Shown one piece after another: positions 15,487-24,414 of a stretch of DNA of 37,521 nucleotides. This DNA comes from Bacteroidales bacterium (lineage in GTDB: Bacteria > Bacteroidota > Bacteroidia > Bacteroidales > UBA932). Numbering within the stretch: position 1 is the stretch's first letter; every line of letters begins with the position of its first letter. The translations under genes were made by a program, and so were the position numbers. Under the pieces are notes generated by a model, which was given only the letters and a program-made list of their open reading frames with translations, was not told the DNA's origin and made no database searches. The stretch spans positions 1 through 37,521 of the forward strand of contig JAGABD010000031.1 in the NCBI GenBank assembly GCA_017614795.1, written 5' to 3'.

Positions 15487-16812
15487 ATGTCACAGAAACC
15501 GTCAATACCTAAGGGGACGCGGGATTTCGGATGCTCCGAGATGGCCCGCCGCAATTATATATTCGACACTCTCAAGGATGTTTTCCGCAGTTTCGGCTAT
15601 GCCCAGATAGAGACTCCCGCGATGGAGGGCCTCGACACCCTGCTCGGAAAGTACGGCGAAGAGGGCGACAAGCTTCTCTACCGCATCCAGAACAGCGGCG
15701 AAAAGGCTGCCCTTGCCCCGGAAAAAGGTCTTCGTTACGACCTCACCGTTCCCTTCGCGCGTTTCGTGGCCCAGCATCGGGGTGAAATCGCTTTCCCCTT
15801 CAAGCGTTTCCAGATTCAGCCGGTATGGCGTGCCGACCGCCCTCAGAAAGGCCGCTACCGCGAGTTCTGCCAGTGCGACGTGGACGTCATCGGGAGTCCT
15901 TCGCAGCTCAACGAGCTCGAACTTGTGCAGATTACCCAGGAAGCGTTCCGCCGTCTCGGCATCAACGTTCTTCTGAAGATAAACAACCGCAAGGTCCTGA
16001 CCGGCCTCGCGGAGATTTGCGGCTTCCCCGACAAGGTGGTGGACATCACCGTCGCGATCGACAAGATCGACAAGATCGGCATCGATGCCGTGGAGGCCGA
16101 GATGCTCGAGAAGGGCCTCACCCCCGAGGCGGTGAAGGTGCTGCGTCCCGTGCTTGAAAGCAAGGGCGGCTTCGACGGGAAGATGGCGCTTATGCGCGGC
16201 CTGATGACGGGTGTTTCGGAAGAAGGAGTACGCGGCCTGGACGAACTCGACGAACTCTTCGGCCTGATTCGCGCAGCGGGCATTACGCTTCCGGTCGAAC
16301 TCGACCTTTCGCTCGCGCGCGGGCTCAACTATTATACAGGCGCGATCTTCGAAGTGAAGGCTCTCGACTGGCAGATAGGAAGCATCTGCGGAGGCGGCCG
16401 CTACGACAATCTCACAGGCATTTTCGGGCTTCCCGGAGTGTCCGGAGTGGGCATCTCGTTCGGAGCAGACCGCATCTACGACGTGCTTGTCGGCCTGGAG
16501 AAGTTCCCTGCGGGGCTCGAGTCCGTCGCCACGGTTCTCTTCGCCAACATGGGCGCCGCAGAAGCAGCCTGGGTGCTGCCCGTCGCCGCGGCCCTTCGCG
16601 CCGCAGGCATCTCCGCGGAAATCTATCCCGACGCCGCGAAGCTCCGCAAGCAGTTCGACTACGCCGATGCTCGCGGAATCCCGTTCCTGTCCATCAACGG
16701 AGAGAACGAAATGAAGGAAGGCAAGCTGAACATCAAGAACCTCGCCACCGGCGAGCAGCGCGAGTTCCCCGTCTCCGACCTCTCCGCCATCTGCGCCTTC
16801 CTGAAGGCCTAA
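15487..16812 (+). CDS. hisS: Histidyl-tRNA synthetase
   Basis: A 441-residue class II synthetase that charges tRNA-His. The ATG at 15487 ([15 protein letters not shown]) is the natural start: it lies just after the predicted -7 box, while the TTG three codons upstream overlaps that box. Seen: PKGTRDF at the N-terminus, motif 2 [20 protein letters not shown] followed by CQCDVD, the His-specific [15 protein letters not shown], motif 3 [15 protein letters not shown], and a C-terminal anticodon-binding domain from about residue 345 ([10 protein letters not shown] ... [14 protein letters not shown]). Length and order are normal for the family. It is single in its transcription unit, with a bidirectional terminator downstream. 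Confidence 0.97.
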   Translation: MSQKPSIPKGTRDFGCSEMARRNYIFDTLKDVFRSFGYAQIETPAMEGLDTLLGKYGEEGDKLLYRIQNSGEKAALAPEKGLRYDLTVPFARFVAQHRGEIAFPFKRFQIQPVWRADRPQKGRYREFCQCDVDVIGSPSQLNELELVQITQEAFRRLGINVLLKINNRKVLTGLAEICGFPDKVVDITVAIDKIDKIGIDAVEAEMLEKGLTPEAVKVLRPVLESKGGFDGKMALMRGLMTGVSEEGVRGLDELDELFGLIRAAGITLPVELDLSLARGLNYYTGAIFEVKALDWQIGSICGGGRYDNLTGIFGLPGVSGVGISFGADRIYDVLVGLEKFPAGLESVATVLFANMGAAEAAWVLPVAAALRAAGISAEIYPDAAKLRKQFDYADARGIPFLSINGENEMKEGKLNIKNLATGEQREFPVSDLSAICAFLKA

Positions 16813-16850
16813 AGGCTCCCCGAGACACCAAGATTGTCCTCCAGAAAAGC

Positions 16851-16879
16851 AAAAAGTCAGCCCATTTGGCTGACTTTTT
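16851..16879. terminator. Bidirectional terminator between hisS and tRNA-Met
   Basis: AAAAAGTCAGCC (16851-16862) pairs perfectly with GGCTGACTTTTT (16868-16879) around a 5-nt loop. Both strands have a T run at the 3' side, so it can end hisS on the plus strand and the tRNA on the minus strand. Confidence 0.85.
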
Positions 16880-16888
16880 ATTGTTTAG

Positions 16889-16961
<73 letters not shown>

Positions 16962-16974
16962 GTGTTAGGGACTG

Positions 16975-17005
16975 CAAAGGTAGTTTATTTTTTAGAAATA
17001 CCAAA
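16975..17005 (-). promoter_or_regulatory. Promoter of the initiator tRNA gene
   Basis: On the minus strand TTTG (17005-17002), 19 nt, then TACCTTTG (16982-16975): a full match to the Bacteroidota TTTG/TAnnTTTG promoter. The mature tRNA starts 14 nt beyond the -7 box. Confidence 0.75.
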
Positions 17006-17023
17006 TTTTTTGTTGCAAATCAT

Positions 17024-17031
17024 TACCTTTG
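17024..17031 (+). promoter_or_regulatory. Predicted -7 box of the nitroreductase gene
   Basis: TACCTTTG (17024-17031) matches TAnnTTTG exactly and lies 5 nt before the ATG at 17037, implying a leaderless or near-leaderless transcript. The -33 element is not clear. Confidence 0.5.
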
Positions 17032-17036
17032 CGAAT

Positions 17037-17567
17037 ATGGATAATGAAGTTTTACAGGCGCTACGCGCGCGTAGAAGTATAAGGAAGTATAAGGCCGAGC
17101 AGATAAGCGACGAGGAACTGAAGGCCGTGCTGGAAGCCGGCACCTGGGCACCTACAGGAAAAGGCCTGCAGGACCCGTGGATAGTTGCAATCCAGGACGA
17201 GGCCCTGAGAGCCCGCATCTCGAAGATGAACGCCGAGATTCTCGGCAAGGACGTGGACCCGTTCTACGGGGCGCCCACCTTCGTGCTGGTGTTCGGCTCT
17301 GACCCGGCGGCATGGGCGAATTCCGTCCCCGACGGCAGCCTGGTGCTCGGCAATATGATGCTGGCCGCCCACGCCATAGGGCTCGGTTCCTGCTGGATCA
17401 ACCGCGAGCGCGAGATGTTCGCCACCCCCGAGGGCAAGGCCCTCATGAAGGAACTCGGCCTGCCAGACGGTCTCATCGGCATCGGCGCCCTCGCCCTGGG
17501 CTACCCCGACGGCCCCGCCCGCGAACCGAAACCCCGCAAGGAGGATTACTACCGCATTATTAAGTAG
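17037..17567 (+). CDS. Nitroreductase family protein
   Basis: A 176-residue flavin oxidoreductase of the nitroreductase fold, probably FMN-dependent and dimeric. The start is the ATG at 17037 just after the -7 box; the frame extends upstream only through the tRNA gene. Family marks: RRSIRKYKAEQISDEELKAV near residues 11-30 with the FMN-phosphate-contacting RRSIR, AGTWAPTGKGLQDPWIVAI in the next segment, NMMLAAHAIGLGSCWINRER, and GIGALALGYPDGP near the C-terminus. Length is typical of the short members of the family. The physiological substrate (quinone, nitro compound, or other) cannot be told. A single gene between two tRNAs; no partner gene is nearby. Confidence 0.9.
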   Translation: MDNEVLQALRARRSIRKYKAEQISDEELKAVLEAGTWAPTGKGLQDPWIVAIQDEALRARISKMNAEILGKDVDPFYGAPTFVLVFGSDPAAWANSVPDGSLVLGNMMLAAHAIGLGSCWINREREMFATPEGKALMKELGLPDGLIGIGALALGYPDGPAREPKPRKEDYYRIIK

Positions 17568-17583
17568 TTTTACTTTTTTTTGC

Positions 17584-17591
17584 TACCTTTG
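17584..17591 (+). promoter_or_regulatory. Predicted -7 box of tRNA-Gln
   Basis: TACCTTTG, identical to the box used by the other two promoters in this interval, ends 12 nt before the mature tRNA start at 17604. The upstream region is T-rich without a clear TTTG at 19-20 nt. Confidence 0.55.
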
Positions 17592-17603
17592 CACACCAAA
17601 TCT

Positions 17604-17675
17604 TGAGATATGGTGTAACGGCTAGCACTAGGGATTTTGGTTCCCTCAGTCCAGGTTCGAATCCTGGTATCTCAA
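17604..17675 (+). tRNA. tRNA-Gln (anticodon UUG)
   Basis: A 72-nt cloverleaf. Acceptor stem TGAGATA/TATCTCA, anticodon stem AGGGA/TCCCT with loop TTTTGGT placing TTG at 34-36, T arm CCAGG-TTCGAAT-CCTGG, discriminator A. The weak U1-A72 pair is typical of tRNA-Gln. CCA is not encoded. A 13-bp terminator hairpin begins 2 nt after the tRNA. Confidence 0.93.
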
Positions 17676-17676
17676 C

Positions 17677-17706
17677 AAGAAAGGCCACATCGCTGTGGCC
17701 TTTCTT
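17677..17706. terminator. Bidirectional terminator, tRNA-Gln and fimbrial operon
   Basis: AAGAAAGGCCACA (17677-17689) pairs perfectly with TGTGGCCTTTCTT (17694-17706) around the loop TCGC. It lies directly after tRNA-Gln on the plus strand and 3 nt after the stop of the 1531-residue fimbrial gene on the minus strand; both 3' sides are T-rich. Confidence 0.82.
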
Positions 17707-17709
17707 CGT

Positions 17710-20700
17710 TTACATCTCCCTGTCGCGGATTATGCGCACATAACGGTACAGGGCTCGAGAAAGGTGGTTGCCTTCCTCGGCGCCGATGTAAAGGCTGCTG
17801 GACGACAATACCTCGCTCTTTGCTGCAGTATATGCCGATTCTGTCCAGGAAATAGCCGTACCGTTGTAATAGATGTCGTCCTTGTTGATGAGCAGGAACA
17901 GGTCGCCGTTAAGCGTGCCGAACTGCTTCTTCTTCCATCCCGGATTGGCATCTATCTGCAGCAGGTCGTCGCCGCTGGCCGCCTGATGCGCCGGATAGTA
18001 GAACAGAATGTCCTTGGATGAGTTCTGGCCGTCTATCCTGTTCTTGCCGATGCCGAAAATGTTGTCGAGACCTATCATCTGGTTCTTGTAAGGCGCTTTC
18101 GTGATATCGCCCTCGACAGTCTTGATGTATGTGCAGTCGCTCACGTCCATATCGACTTCGATTCTGTCTCCAGCGGAGAAATCGAGGTCGGTAATCTGCT
18201 GGGCGGTCCACTTTTCGTTGATCACATAGTTCTGCTCCTTGGTGTTCCTGTATGCGGCGGGGACTACGAGCTTCAGGGAATCGTGCCAGGCCTTCGCGTT
18301 GGCGTAATCGTTGTCGAACCACCAGGAACTTGTCCAGGGATGGTCCACCACGGTGCTGTTCGGATGATAGCCGAACTTGACAATTTCCATCGAGCGCACA
18401 GGCGAAGTCACGCTGATGCCGTCGTCAGTCGTAACCGTCAGTTTGTAGGAGTATCTCTTGTTCAGGAACGACTGGCTGTTGAAGTCTGTCGCGCCGATTA
18501 TGGACTTCAGGTAGATGTCTTCGGTATATGTCCTGTCGAAGTCGGGATCCAGTCCCGAAACGCTGTGGGCCTGCCAAGAACCGCCGCTCTCCTTCCAATA
18601 GAGGGTGGCCGACGCGAACTTCACAGAGTGGCCGCCTACTGTCATCTTCACCCTTACGGGCACTCCCTTCGAATTGTCGGATGTGGTCGGGAATTCGATG
18701 GACACGCCGCTGAGAGGATTGCTCAGGGTAACCGTCTTGGAAACGGTCTTGGTCTGGCCGGCGAGATTCCTCACCTGGGCCTGGAGCGTCATCGTCACCG
18801 GCAGGTCGCCCTGTTCGAGGCCGAGCGCGCTCAGCGTCGGCACTATGATGTTCTGGGTCTCGCGGAACTGGAGGCCGCCCGGAGTATTCTCCACGGGGAT
18901 GTCGACTTCGCGGTAGTTGCCGCTGTGGGCATTGTAGCAGAGTTTCAGCGACGCCGAAGTGAAGGCCGAACCCACCGACGAGAAATTGAGGGTCACCGGA
19001 GTCCAGTCGTGGGCGTAAATGACATTGCCTTCGATAGAGAGGTCGCCTTCGATGGTGCCGGTCATTGTCGAATCCTTTACGCAGCGGGTGCCCTTGACTT
19101 TATCGTTATATGAGGAGCAGTGGATTTTGCCCGTACCATAGGCAAACCCTACTTTGTTCTTTTCGGAGCTCCAGGGACCGCTCTCCTGGCGCAGCGAACC
19201 GTAGTAACCACGGTCGTAGTAGGTACGGCTCGGCAGCAGGAAGTTGGGACCCGCCCCACCGGCCGAACAACCCGGATAGTAGTCGCCGTTCTTGTCCTGC
19301 TTGAAATAATTCGCGTCCAGATAGAGCGACATTAGCACGAACTCTGTCTGGTTGGGCAGACGGTAGCCTTCGGGGCAGTAGTCGTTGTATCCTGCGGCCG
19401 TGATTTCGGGATTTATGTCCTGCAGCTTCTTCTCGAACAGGTCGACCTGGCTCGACAGCGGCTGCACGATCATCTTCACGTAAACGCGGTTGTTCGGCGA
19501 GTTCTGGTCGTGGTAAGGCAGGTCGGTCGCCGTGTATTCGCGGATGGATTTGGTGCTCAGGCGGTCGAAGTGGAAAGTATGGTATTCGTCCACTCCGGAA
19601 CCGTGATGCGTAACCGTGAAGTATTTGTCTATTTCCTGGGAGTATGGAGCTTCGGAAATGTCCGTGACTCCCGAAGGGCCGTCGTAAGTTCCTATGTTGC
19701 GTACGCATCGGACACTTTGTCCGCCTGCGGCTTCCGCCTCGGAATCCCAGGTCGCATAGGTACTGGAAGAGCCTTCCCAGTCGCGTGCGAGTGGAGTTGC
19801 GCCCGCGCCTTCTTCAGCCCAGCAAACCAGTTTGTTCGTGCTGGAAACCACGTGGGAGCGCCAGTTGCCGCCCTGCGGCTGATAGAGTCGCGCGCTCAGC
19901 GAGAGCGCTTCGTTTCCTACCCACATTCCTACGAGCTGACGTGTCGAAGCCATATACCAGCGAACCTCGTTGCGGTCGATCTTTCCGTTGCCGTTGTTGT
20001 CGCGGTTGCGGCTAAGGCAGGACCAGGCCATTCCGTGATAATCCTCGCGAAGTTCGGGCATCGAGTTGTCCACCTTGAAATCGAGGAAGGTGTCCCATTC
20101 GCGGGTATTGATGTCGTTGCCGCCCGCGGCCTGGCTGCTGTAGGTTCCCCAGATGTACCCTGTATTCAGACGTCCGTTCTCGCGGCCGATGTCGGTGTCG
20201 GCGCCGTGCTTTTCCCCGCCAAGTCCGTCGGGCCAGTATTTCCATCCCGCCGGAACCTTCTCCTTGATTTCGTCCTTGTGCTCGCATCCCCAGAGGGAAC
20301 GGAGTCCGGGAGCGTAGATGTTGTAGATGGTCTGGATGGACTGCTGGATGATGGAATGGCTGCTGAGAATGACGTCGCTTGCGCGGTCGCGGCTCTGGCG
20401 CGCATCGGAGAGGATGTGCATCTCGCGGGGCTGTGCGTTGACGAACTTGCGCCACAGGTCGGGGTCTGCCTCGGCGTTGGGGTTCAGCGGATTCTTCTCG
20501 TAGTAGTATTCGTCGATGAAGATCGTGACCTTTATGACGCCGTTCTTGAAATCGCTCGAGCCAGGCGATGCGGTTTCTTTCGCCGTCTGGTCGAAGACGT
20601 ACATAATCAACTGGTTGATGTCCATCAGGTCCGGATGCGGCGTTCCGAGTGAAGGCTTCCAGGATGCGGAATACTGCCCTTCGCCCGGGTACTGCCTGCG

Positions 20701-22305
20701 GTTGTCGGTGTAGGAACCGGATTCCACTTCGTTAACCGCGAACTTCACCCACCTGTAATCCAGGTCGTCCGAATGGTAGATGTAAGCCGAGGCATCGTCG
20801 GGATCGACCTCCTTGGAGGGGCCGCCTTCGCCGAAGGGGGTCTTCACATACCAGGAGAACATCTCCGGATTCATATTCGGATTGTAGGTGAAGGTAATGC
20901 TGTGATACTCGTAATGGGCGTCCGCATTGACAATCTCGTCGTTGGTCAGGAGCAGGAATCCTTCCTGTCCCGGCTGGATTTCATTGTCGTTCTCCACCTC
21001 CGCATAGATGCTGCCGGAATTGTTGATTGTGATCTTGTAAGTGTAGAAATGGCTGCGCAGAGTGTTGTAGTCGTCGTATCCGGCCGCTCCCGCGGAACTT
21101 CCGCTGGAGCCGAAATCGCCCAGATGCACCGCGAAGATGGTGTCGGAAGTCAGCGCGTTGCCCACATCTCCTCCGCCAATCAGGGAGATGCCCACAGGCG
21201 TGAGAGTCAGCACGAGGTCGAATCTCACATAGGTGGCGTGGGGATCCGCATAGATCCACTCCCCGTTCTTCACGTAATTGCCTCCCGAGCCTCCGGTATA
21301 GCCTCCGACGCCCGTATCTATCTTCTGCTGCTTCTCGCGGTCGTGATATCCGCTGGCGTGCGCCTTGGCCGGCTGGCGGTTCTCGAACATATAGAAGGTG
21401 AATGCGTACCATTCCTCGCCGTCCACCGTTTCCTTGCCCTCGAAATACGCCTGCTGCGAATCGAAGTACACCACGTCGTCAGGAGCCGCGCCATTGGCAT
21501 AGTCCGAGAACAGATAGCATCTGTCCGGAGTGTTGCAGACCTGCCAGTAGACCGCCTTCGCATCGCTGATGTTGGCCTCGTTGCACTTGATGAGGAATTT
21601 CACCTTGGCGTCGACGGCCCTCAGCCTGAGACGGTAGTTCTGGTCGTAATCCTGCGGCAGAGTACCCCAGATCATCGTTCCGGTATTCACCGTCGTATCG
21701 GCCACCATCAGGAAAAGGTCCTTGCGCTGCACCACCGACTGCTCCAGAATCACCTCGGTGCCCCTGAGGTCGTCGAGGTTTGTGATTCCGTTCAGATAGG
21801 TGATGTCGTCGTCGGTGCCGAACGTCGTGACGGAGTTGGACACGTTCGCTATGAGCACGAGCGTGGCGTCGGAACAGGTTACGGTGGAGACCTTGACCAC
21901 ACCGGTGGTCCTGTCCACCGCCGGCGTAACGCCGCTCATAGTCTTGTTTTCCACCCACCAGCCTTCATTGGAGCTGGCGTCGAGAGCCGCAAGCGAGTTT
22001 GTGAGATGCTCGTGGCTGAAGTAACGCCCGTAAATCTTTTCGGGCGATCCGGAAGAAGTTTTGCCGTTGTCGAAAATCATCACGTACAGGTCGTGCACGC
22101 GGGCCTCCTCGGAAGCCGAAGCCTCCGAGCGGGTGGAAACGGACAAATCGAGCATCGTCGTGTTGCCGAAGCCGATGCACAGCGTCGCGGGAGTCCCGTC
22201 GGGAATCGACGGTTCTCCTTCAGACCTGTCCTCCATTATCCTCACGCAGGATAGCAAGGATATCGAAAGCAAGGCCGCAAGTCCTGTCCTGATGATTCGT
22301 TCCAT
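17710..22305 (-). CDS. Very large fimbrial accessory or tip lipoprotein (DUF4906-like)
   Basis: A 1531-residue lipoprotein: signal MERIIRTGLAALLSISLLSC with acceptor Cys20. Residues about 40-430 are fimbrillin/Mfa2-like, with STRSEASASEEARVHDLYVM (a TRS site at Arg59, then the pattern leading into the first domain). About residues 700-850 carry NTGYIWGTYSSQ and an EF-hand-like loop, DNNGNGKIDRNE (769-780), followed by VRWYMASTRQLVGMWVGNEA; I associate this pattern with DUF4906 proteins. Then come a SVRCVRNIG motif, CPEGYRLPNQTEF and GTRCVKD, resembling FISUMP-type repeats. From about residue 1085 there are Ig-like beta segments, and the end is YRYVRIIRDREM. Last gene of the fimbrial operon, 6 nt after the previous one. 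A pilus tip adhesin role is inference. Confidence 0.78.
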   Translation of the reverse strand: MERIIRTGLAALLSISLLSCVRIMEDRSEGEPSIPDGTPATLCIGFGNTTMLDLSVSTRSEASASEEARVHDLYVMIFDNGKTSSGSPEKIYGRYFSHEHLTNSLAALDASSNEGWWVENKTMSGVTPAVDRTTGVVKVSTVTCSDATLVLIANVSNSVTTFGTDDDITYLNGITNLDDLRGTEVILEQSVVQRKDLFLMVADTTVNTGTMIWGTLPQDYDQNYRLRLRAVDAKVKFLIKCNEANISDAKAVYWQVCNTPDRCYLFSDYANGAAPDDVVYFDSQQAYFEGKETVDGEEWYAFTFYMFENRQPAKAHASGYHDREKQQKIDTGVGGYTGGSGGNYVKNGEWIYADPHATYVRFDLVLTLTPVGISLIGGGDVGNALTSDTIFAVHLGDFGSSGSSAGAAGYDDYNTLRSHFYTYKITINNSGSIYAEVENDNEIQPGQEGFLLLTNDEIVNADAHYEYHSITFTYNPNMNPEMFSWYVKTPFGEGGPSKEVDPDDASAYIYHSDDLDYRWVKFAVNEVESGSYTDNRRQYPGEGQYSASWKPSLGTPHPDLMDINQLIMYVFDQTAKETASPGSSDFKNGVIKVTIFIDEYYYEKNPLNPNAEADPDLWRKFVNAQPREMHILSDARQSRDRASDVILSSHSIIQQSIQTIYNIYAPGLRSLWGCEHKDEIKEKVPAGWKYWPDGLGGEKHGADTDIGRENGRLNTGYIWGTYSSQAAGGNDINTREWDTFLDFKVDNSMPELREDYHGMAWSCLSRNRDNNGNGKIDRNEVRWYMASTRQLVGMWVGNEALSLSARLYQPQGGNWRSHVVSSTNKLVCWAEEGAGATPLARDWEGSSSTYATWDSEAEAAGGQSVRCVRNIGTYDGPSGVTDISEAPYSQEIDKYFTVTHHGSGVDEYHTFHFDRLSTKSIREYTATDLPYHDQNSPNNRVYVKMIVQPLSSQVDLFEKKLQDINPEITAAGYNDYCPEGYRLPNQTEFVLMSLYLDANYFKQDKNGDYYPGCSAGGAGPNFLLPSRTYYDRGYYGSLRQESGPWSSEKNKVGFAYGTGKIHCSSYNDKVKGTRCVKDSTMTGTIEGDLSIEGNVIYAHDWTPVTLNFSSVGSAFTSASLKLCYNAHSGNYREVDIPVENTPGGLQFRETQNIIVPTLSALGLEQGDLPVTMTLQAQVRNLAGQTKTVSKTVTLSNPLSGVSIEFPTTSDNSKGVPVRVKMTVGGHSVKFASATLYWKESGGSWQAHSVSGLDPDFDRTYTEDIYLKSIIGATDFNSQSFLNKRYSYKLTVTTDDGISVTSPVRSMEIVKFGYHPNSTVVDHPWTSSWWFDNDYANAKAWHDSLKLVVPAAYRNTKEQNYVINEKWTAQQITDLDFSAGDRIEVDMDVSDCTYIKTVEGDITKAPYKNQMIGLDNIFGIGKNRIDGQNSSKDILFYYPAHQAASGDDLLQIDANPGWKKKQFGTLNGDLFLLINKDDIYYNGTAISWTESAYTAAKSEVLSSSSLYIGAEEGNHLSRALYRYVRIIRDREM

Positions 22306-22311
22306 ACTCTT

Positions 22312-23361
22312 CTACTCGAATAACACTTGTTCAGTCATTGGCTTCCAGGGCACAACCTCGAAGTTGAACGACACCGTGAGACCCATACTTATCTTGGTCA
22401 CGATGTGCAGGTGCTGGTTTCTCTCCAGCGACACGATGTCCACAGCACGGTTGTCGTGAATGGGAAGGTCGTCGTAATCCTTCACGGATGCGGCTCCGTT
22501 GGCGCGGAACGCCACGTCGAGGGTGTAATCCCTGCTGCGCGGCACCGCCACTCCCGGGAAGACGAGGAATTCGTACTTCACCGAACTGCCGGTTCCCGAA
22601 GCATTCAGGACCGTACCGTCGCCTACATTCTTCACGACGTTCCCGTAAGTGATGCCGGCGGGCAGCTCGGGAAGCGTGTGAGGCGCGGCGAAACCCCTGT
22701 CGGGGCACAGATTCTTGAGCGCGAAATCGAAATCGTCCAGAGAGAGGCTCGCCCCCGTGTTGTTGACGAACTCCATGCTGATTTTTGCCACACATCGCAG
22801 CAATTCCAGTGAAACCTCGCCGTTTCCGGTGCCGGAAACCTCGAAAGTGCCCTTGCCGGACAGAGGCATCCTTCCGTTCTCGATCTCAGGCGCGGTATTC
22901 GCCGCAAAGGGACCGAACTGAAGGGCTTCCACCTGGGCCGCGGTAGTGAGGCTGGTCAGATCGGTGACCGGACTTCCTCCCGTCGAAAGATCCCAGGGAC
23001 AATCCTCCATATTGGCAAAGGCGTAGGCGGTGTGGGTACCTGTGGTAAGACCGCTGAAGGTCACCGACAGTTCCGTCGAAGCGGGATTGTCCTGCAGGAT
23101 GCTTCCGCTTCCGGGGTATACCCCTTCGATGGCACCGCCCGAGTTGGCGATGAGTATCACCAGATCCGGGACGCCTCCCGAGATGTAAATGCCGCCGCCG
23201 TCCGCGGGATCCCCGTCTCCGGGAACCGTGGAACGCGCATAGGCTCCGCAGGTGCGGAACGATATCGTCACCTCTCCCCCGCCCCGTACCGCAGGCTCCT
23301 CACGGGAGCAGGACAGGACAGTGAAGATGGCAAGTGCCGCTATGAGCAGATATCGTTTCAT
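22312..23361 (-). CDS. Fimbrillin-like lipoprotein (possible Mfa2/FimB-type)
   Basis: A 349-residue lipoprotein with signal MKRYLLIAALAIFTVLSCSR (acceptor Cys18). The mature N-terminus EVTISFRTCGAYARSTVPGD has an ARS site at Arg43, comparable to the TRA/TRS sites in the neighbouring subunits. The body GGVPDLVILIANSGGAIEGV and LTTGTHTAYAFANMED fits the N-terminal strands of Mfa2/FimB-like or fimbrillin-like proteins, and RCVAKISMEFVNN the start of the second domain. It ends FNFEVVPWKPMTEQVLFE, a terminal strand like those of fimbrillins. It sits between the fimbrillins and the large protein, with 6-nt gaps on both sides. Whether it is an anchor, minor subunit or tip adaptor cannot be decided here. 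Confidence 0.75.
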   Translation of the reverse strand: MKRYLLIAALAIFTVLSCSREEPAVRGGGEVTISFRTCGAYARSTVPGDGDPADGGGIYISGGVPDLVILIANSGGAIEGVYPGSGSILQDNPASTELSVTFSGLTTGTHTAYAFANMEDCPWDLSTGGSPVTDLTSLTTAAQVEALQFGPFAANTAPEIENGRMPLSGKGTFEVSGTGNGEVSLELLRCVAKISMEFVNNTGASLSLDDFDFALKNLCPDRGFAAPHTLPELPAGITYGNVVKNVGDGTVLNASGTGSSVKYEFLVFPGVAVPRSRDYTLDVAFRANGAASVKDYDDLPIHDNRAVDIVSLERNQHLHIVTKISMGLTVSFNFEVVPWKPMTEQVLFE

Positions 23362-23367
23362 CTTCGG

Positions 23368-24408
23368 TCAGATCAGCAAACCCGGCGTTTCCGCTTCGAC
23401 CTCGTCCCAGGCGGTGGTGACAATGCTCACCAGAACTCCGCCGTCGAGTCGCATCGAAACGTAATAATTGTATTTCACACCCGGCTCCCAGGATGTTATG
23501 GAGGTATTGTCCTGCCGCTTCACGTCCTTGAGCAGGATGTTCGCGGTGGAGGACACGCCTCCCTGGGGGGTGTAGTGGATGAAGAGCCTCGGCATATCGG
23601 CCTCGTTGTTGCCGGCGGCCGCGCTCTGGTCCAGTCTTTCGGGAATCATCAGGTCGTATTCCGCCGTGTACCTCGCCCCGTGCGCCACGTTGCCGTCCGC
23701 CGCAGGAATAACTGTCTTGCGGACTTTCGACGTGTTGCGCTCGGTATTGATCCACGAAAGCGAAGTCGCGCCGTAAAGGTCGAGCGTCACCTTCGCATCG
23801 CCGCAGACCACGAGGTTCTTGTACTCGATGGAATCGATCCGCACGGACGTCAGGTCGGAGTTGTTCAGGATCACCACCCTCACGGCGCTGGCCATATGGG
23901 AGAATCCCATCTCCACCGTCGAAGTGCGGTCGGCGACATTGCCCCTGCGCCTGAACGTCGCGCCGAGAATGTCGTAATTGTCGCTCGCGATGTCGTAAGG
24001 CGTAGAAACCGCCAGGTTTCCGTTGATGTCCATCCTTGCCGTCCCCTTTCCGGCCGGGTAAACCGCGACGAAATCGTAATAGTCGCTGCTGTTCTCCCAC
24101 CACCAGAAACGCGGATTCGCATAAGTCCACGACGAACCTTCGTTGCGGACATCCACGCCGTCGAAGATGACGGTATGCGAGTCGCCCGAATTCCTGGTGC
24201 CGAAAACGGTGAAGACGTCCCCGTTCCCGAACTGGGTGCCCTCGATGATCGAGGCCCTCGTCTGCGCATCGTCAAGCAGCAGTGCCGACCCGGCCCTGAA
24301 GCCGATGGCAGGGCCACGCTTCGCTACCGGGCCGGCTGTCTTGGAGCACCCCGCGAAAAGCAGGGCGCCCAGGACGGCTGCTGATATGAACGTTACGCGA
24401 TTAAGCAC
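23368..24408 (-). CDS. Fimbrillin family protein (Mfa-like), second subunit
   Basis: A 346-residue pilin-like lipoprotein, starting with GTG (24408) after TAAGGAATT; no nearer ATG precedes the signal MLNRVTFISAAVLGALLFAG with acceptor Cys21. The N-terminal domain has the Mfa-like-1 layout: AIGFRAGSALLLDDAQTRAS with a TRA site at Arg51, GDVFTVFGTRNSG, VIFDGVDV, SSWTYANPRFWWWENSSDYY, DFVAVYPAG. Then VEMGFSHMASAVRVVILNN starts the second domain. The C-terminus is ISIVTTAWDEVEAETPGLLI-like (VSIVTTAWDEVEAE), the typical last strand. It is 6 nt after the preceding fimbrillin. Probably a structural or minor pilus subunit assembled by donor-strand exchange after proteolytic trimming (family knowledge). 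Confidence 0.87.
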   Translation of the reverse strand: MLNRVTFISAAVLGALLFAGCSKTAGPVAKRGPAIGFRAGSALLLDDAQTRASIIEGTQFGNGDVFTVFGTRNSGDSHTVIFDGVDVRNEGSSWTYANPRFWWWENSSDYYDFVAVYPAGKGTARMDINGNLAVSTPYDIASDNYDILGATFRRRGNVADRTSTVEMGFSHMASAVRVVILNNSDLTSVRIDSIEYKNLVVCGDAKVTLDLYGATSLSWINTERNTSKVRKTVIPAADGNVAHGARYTAEYDLMIPERLDQSAAAGNNEADMPRLFIHYTPQGGVSSTANILLKDVKRQDNTSITSWEPGVKYNYYVSMRLDGGVLVSIVTTAWDEVEAETPGLLI

Positions 24409-24414
24409 AATTCC

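Noticed and set aside
20773..24384. Long plus-strand frames opposite the fimbrial genes (about 450 and 490 codons)
   Set aside because: Both lie wholly opposite genes with clear signal peptides and pilin motifs; GC-rich codon bias leaves the complementary frame open. No start context or homology.
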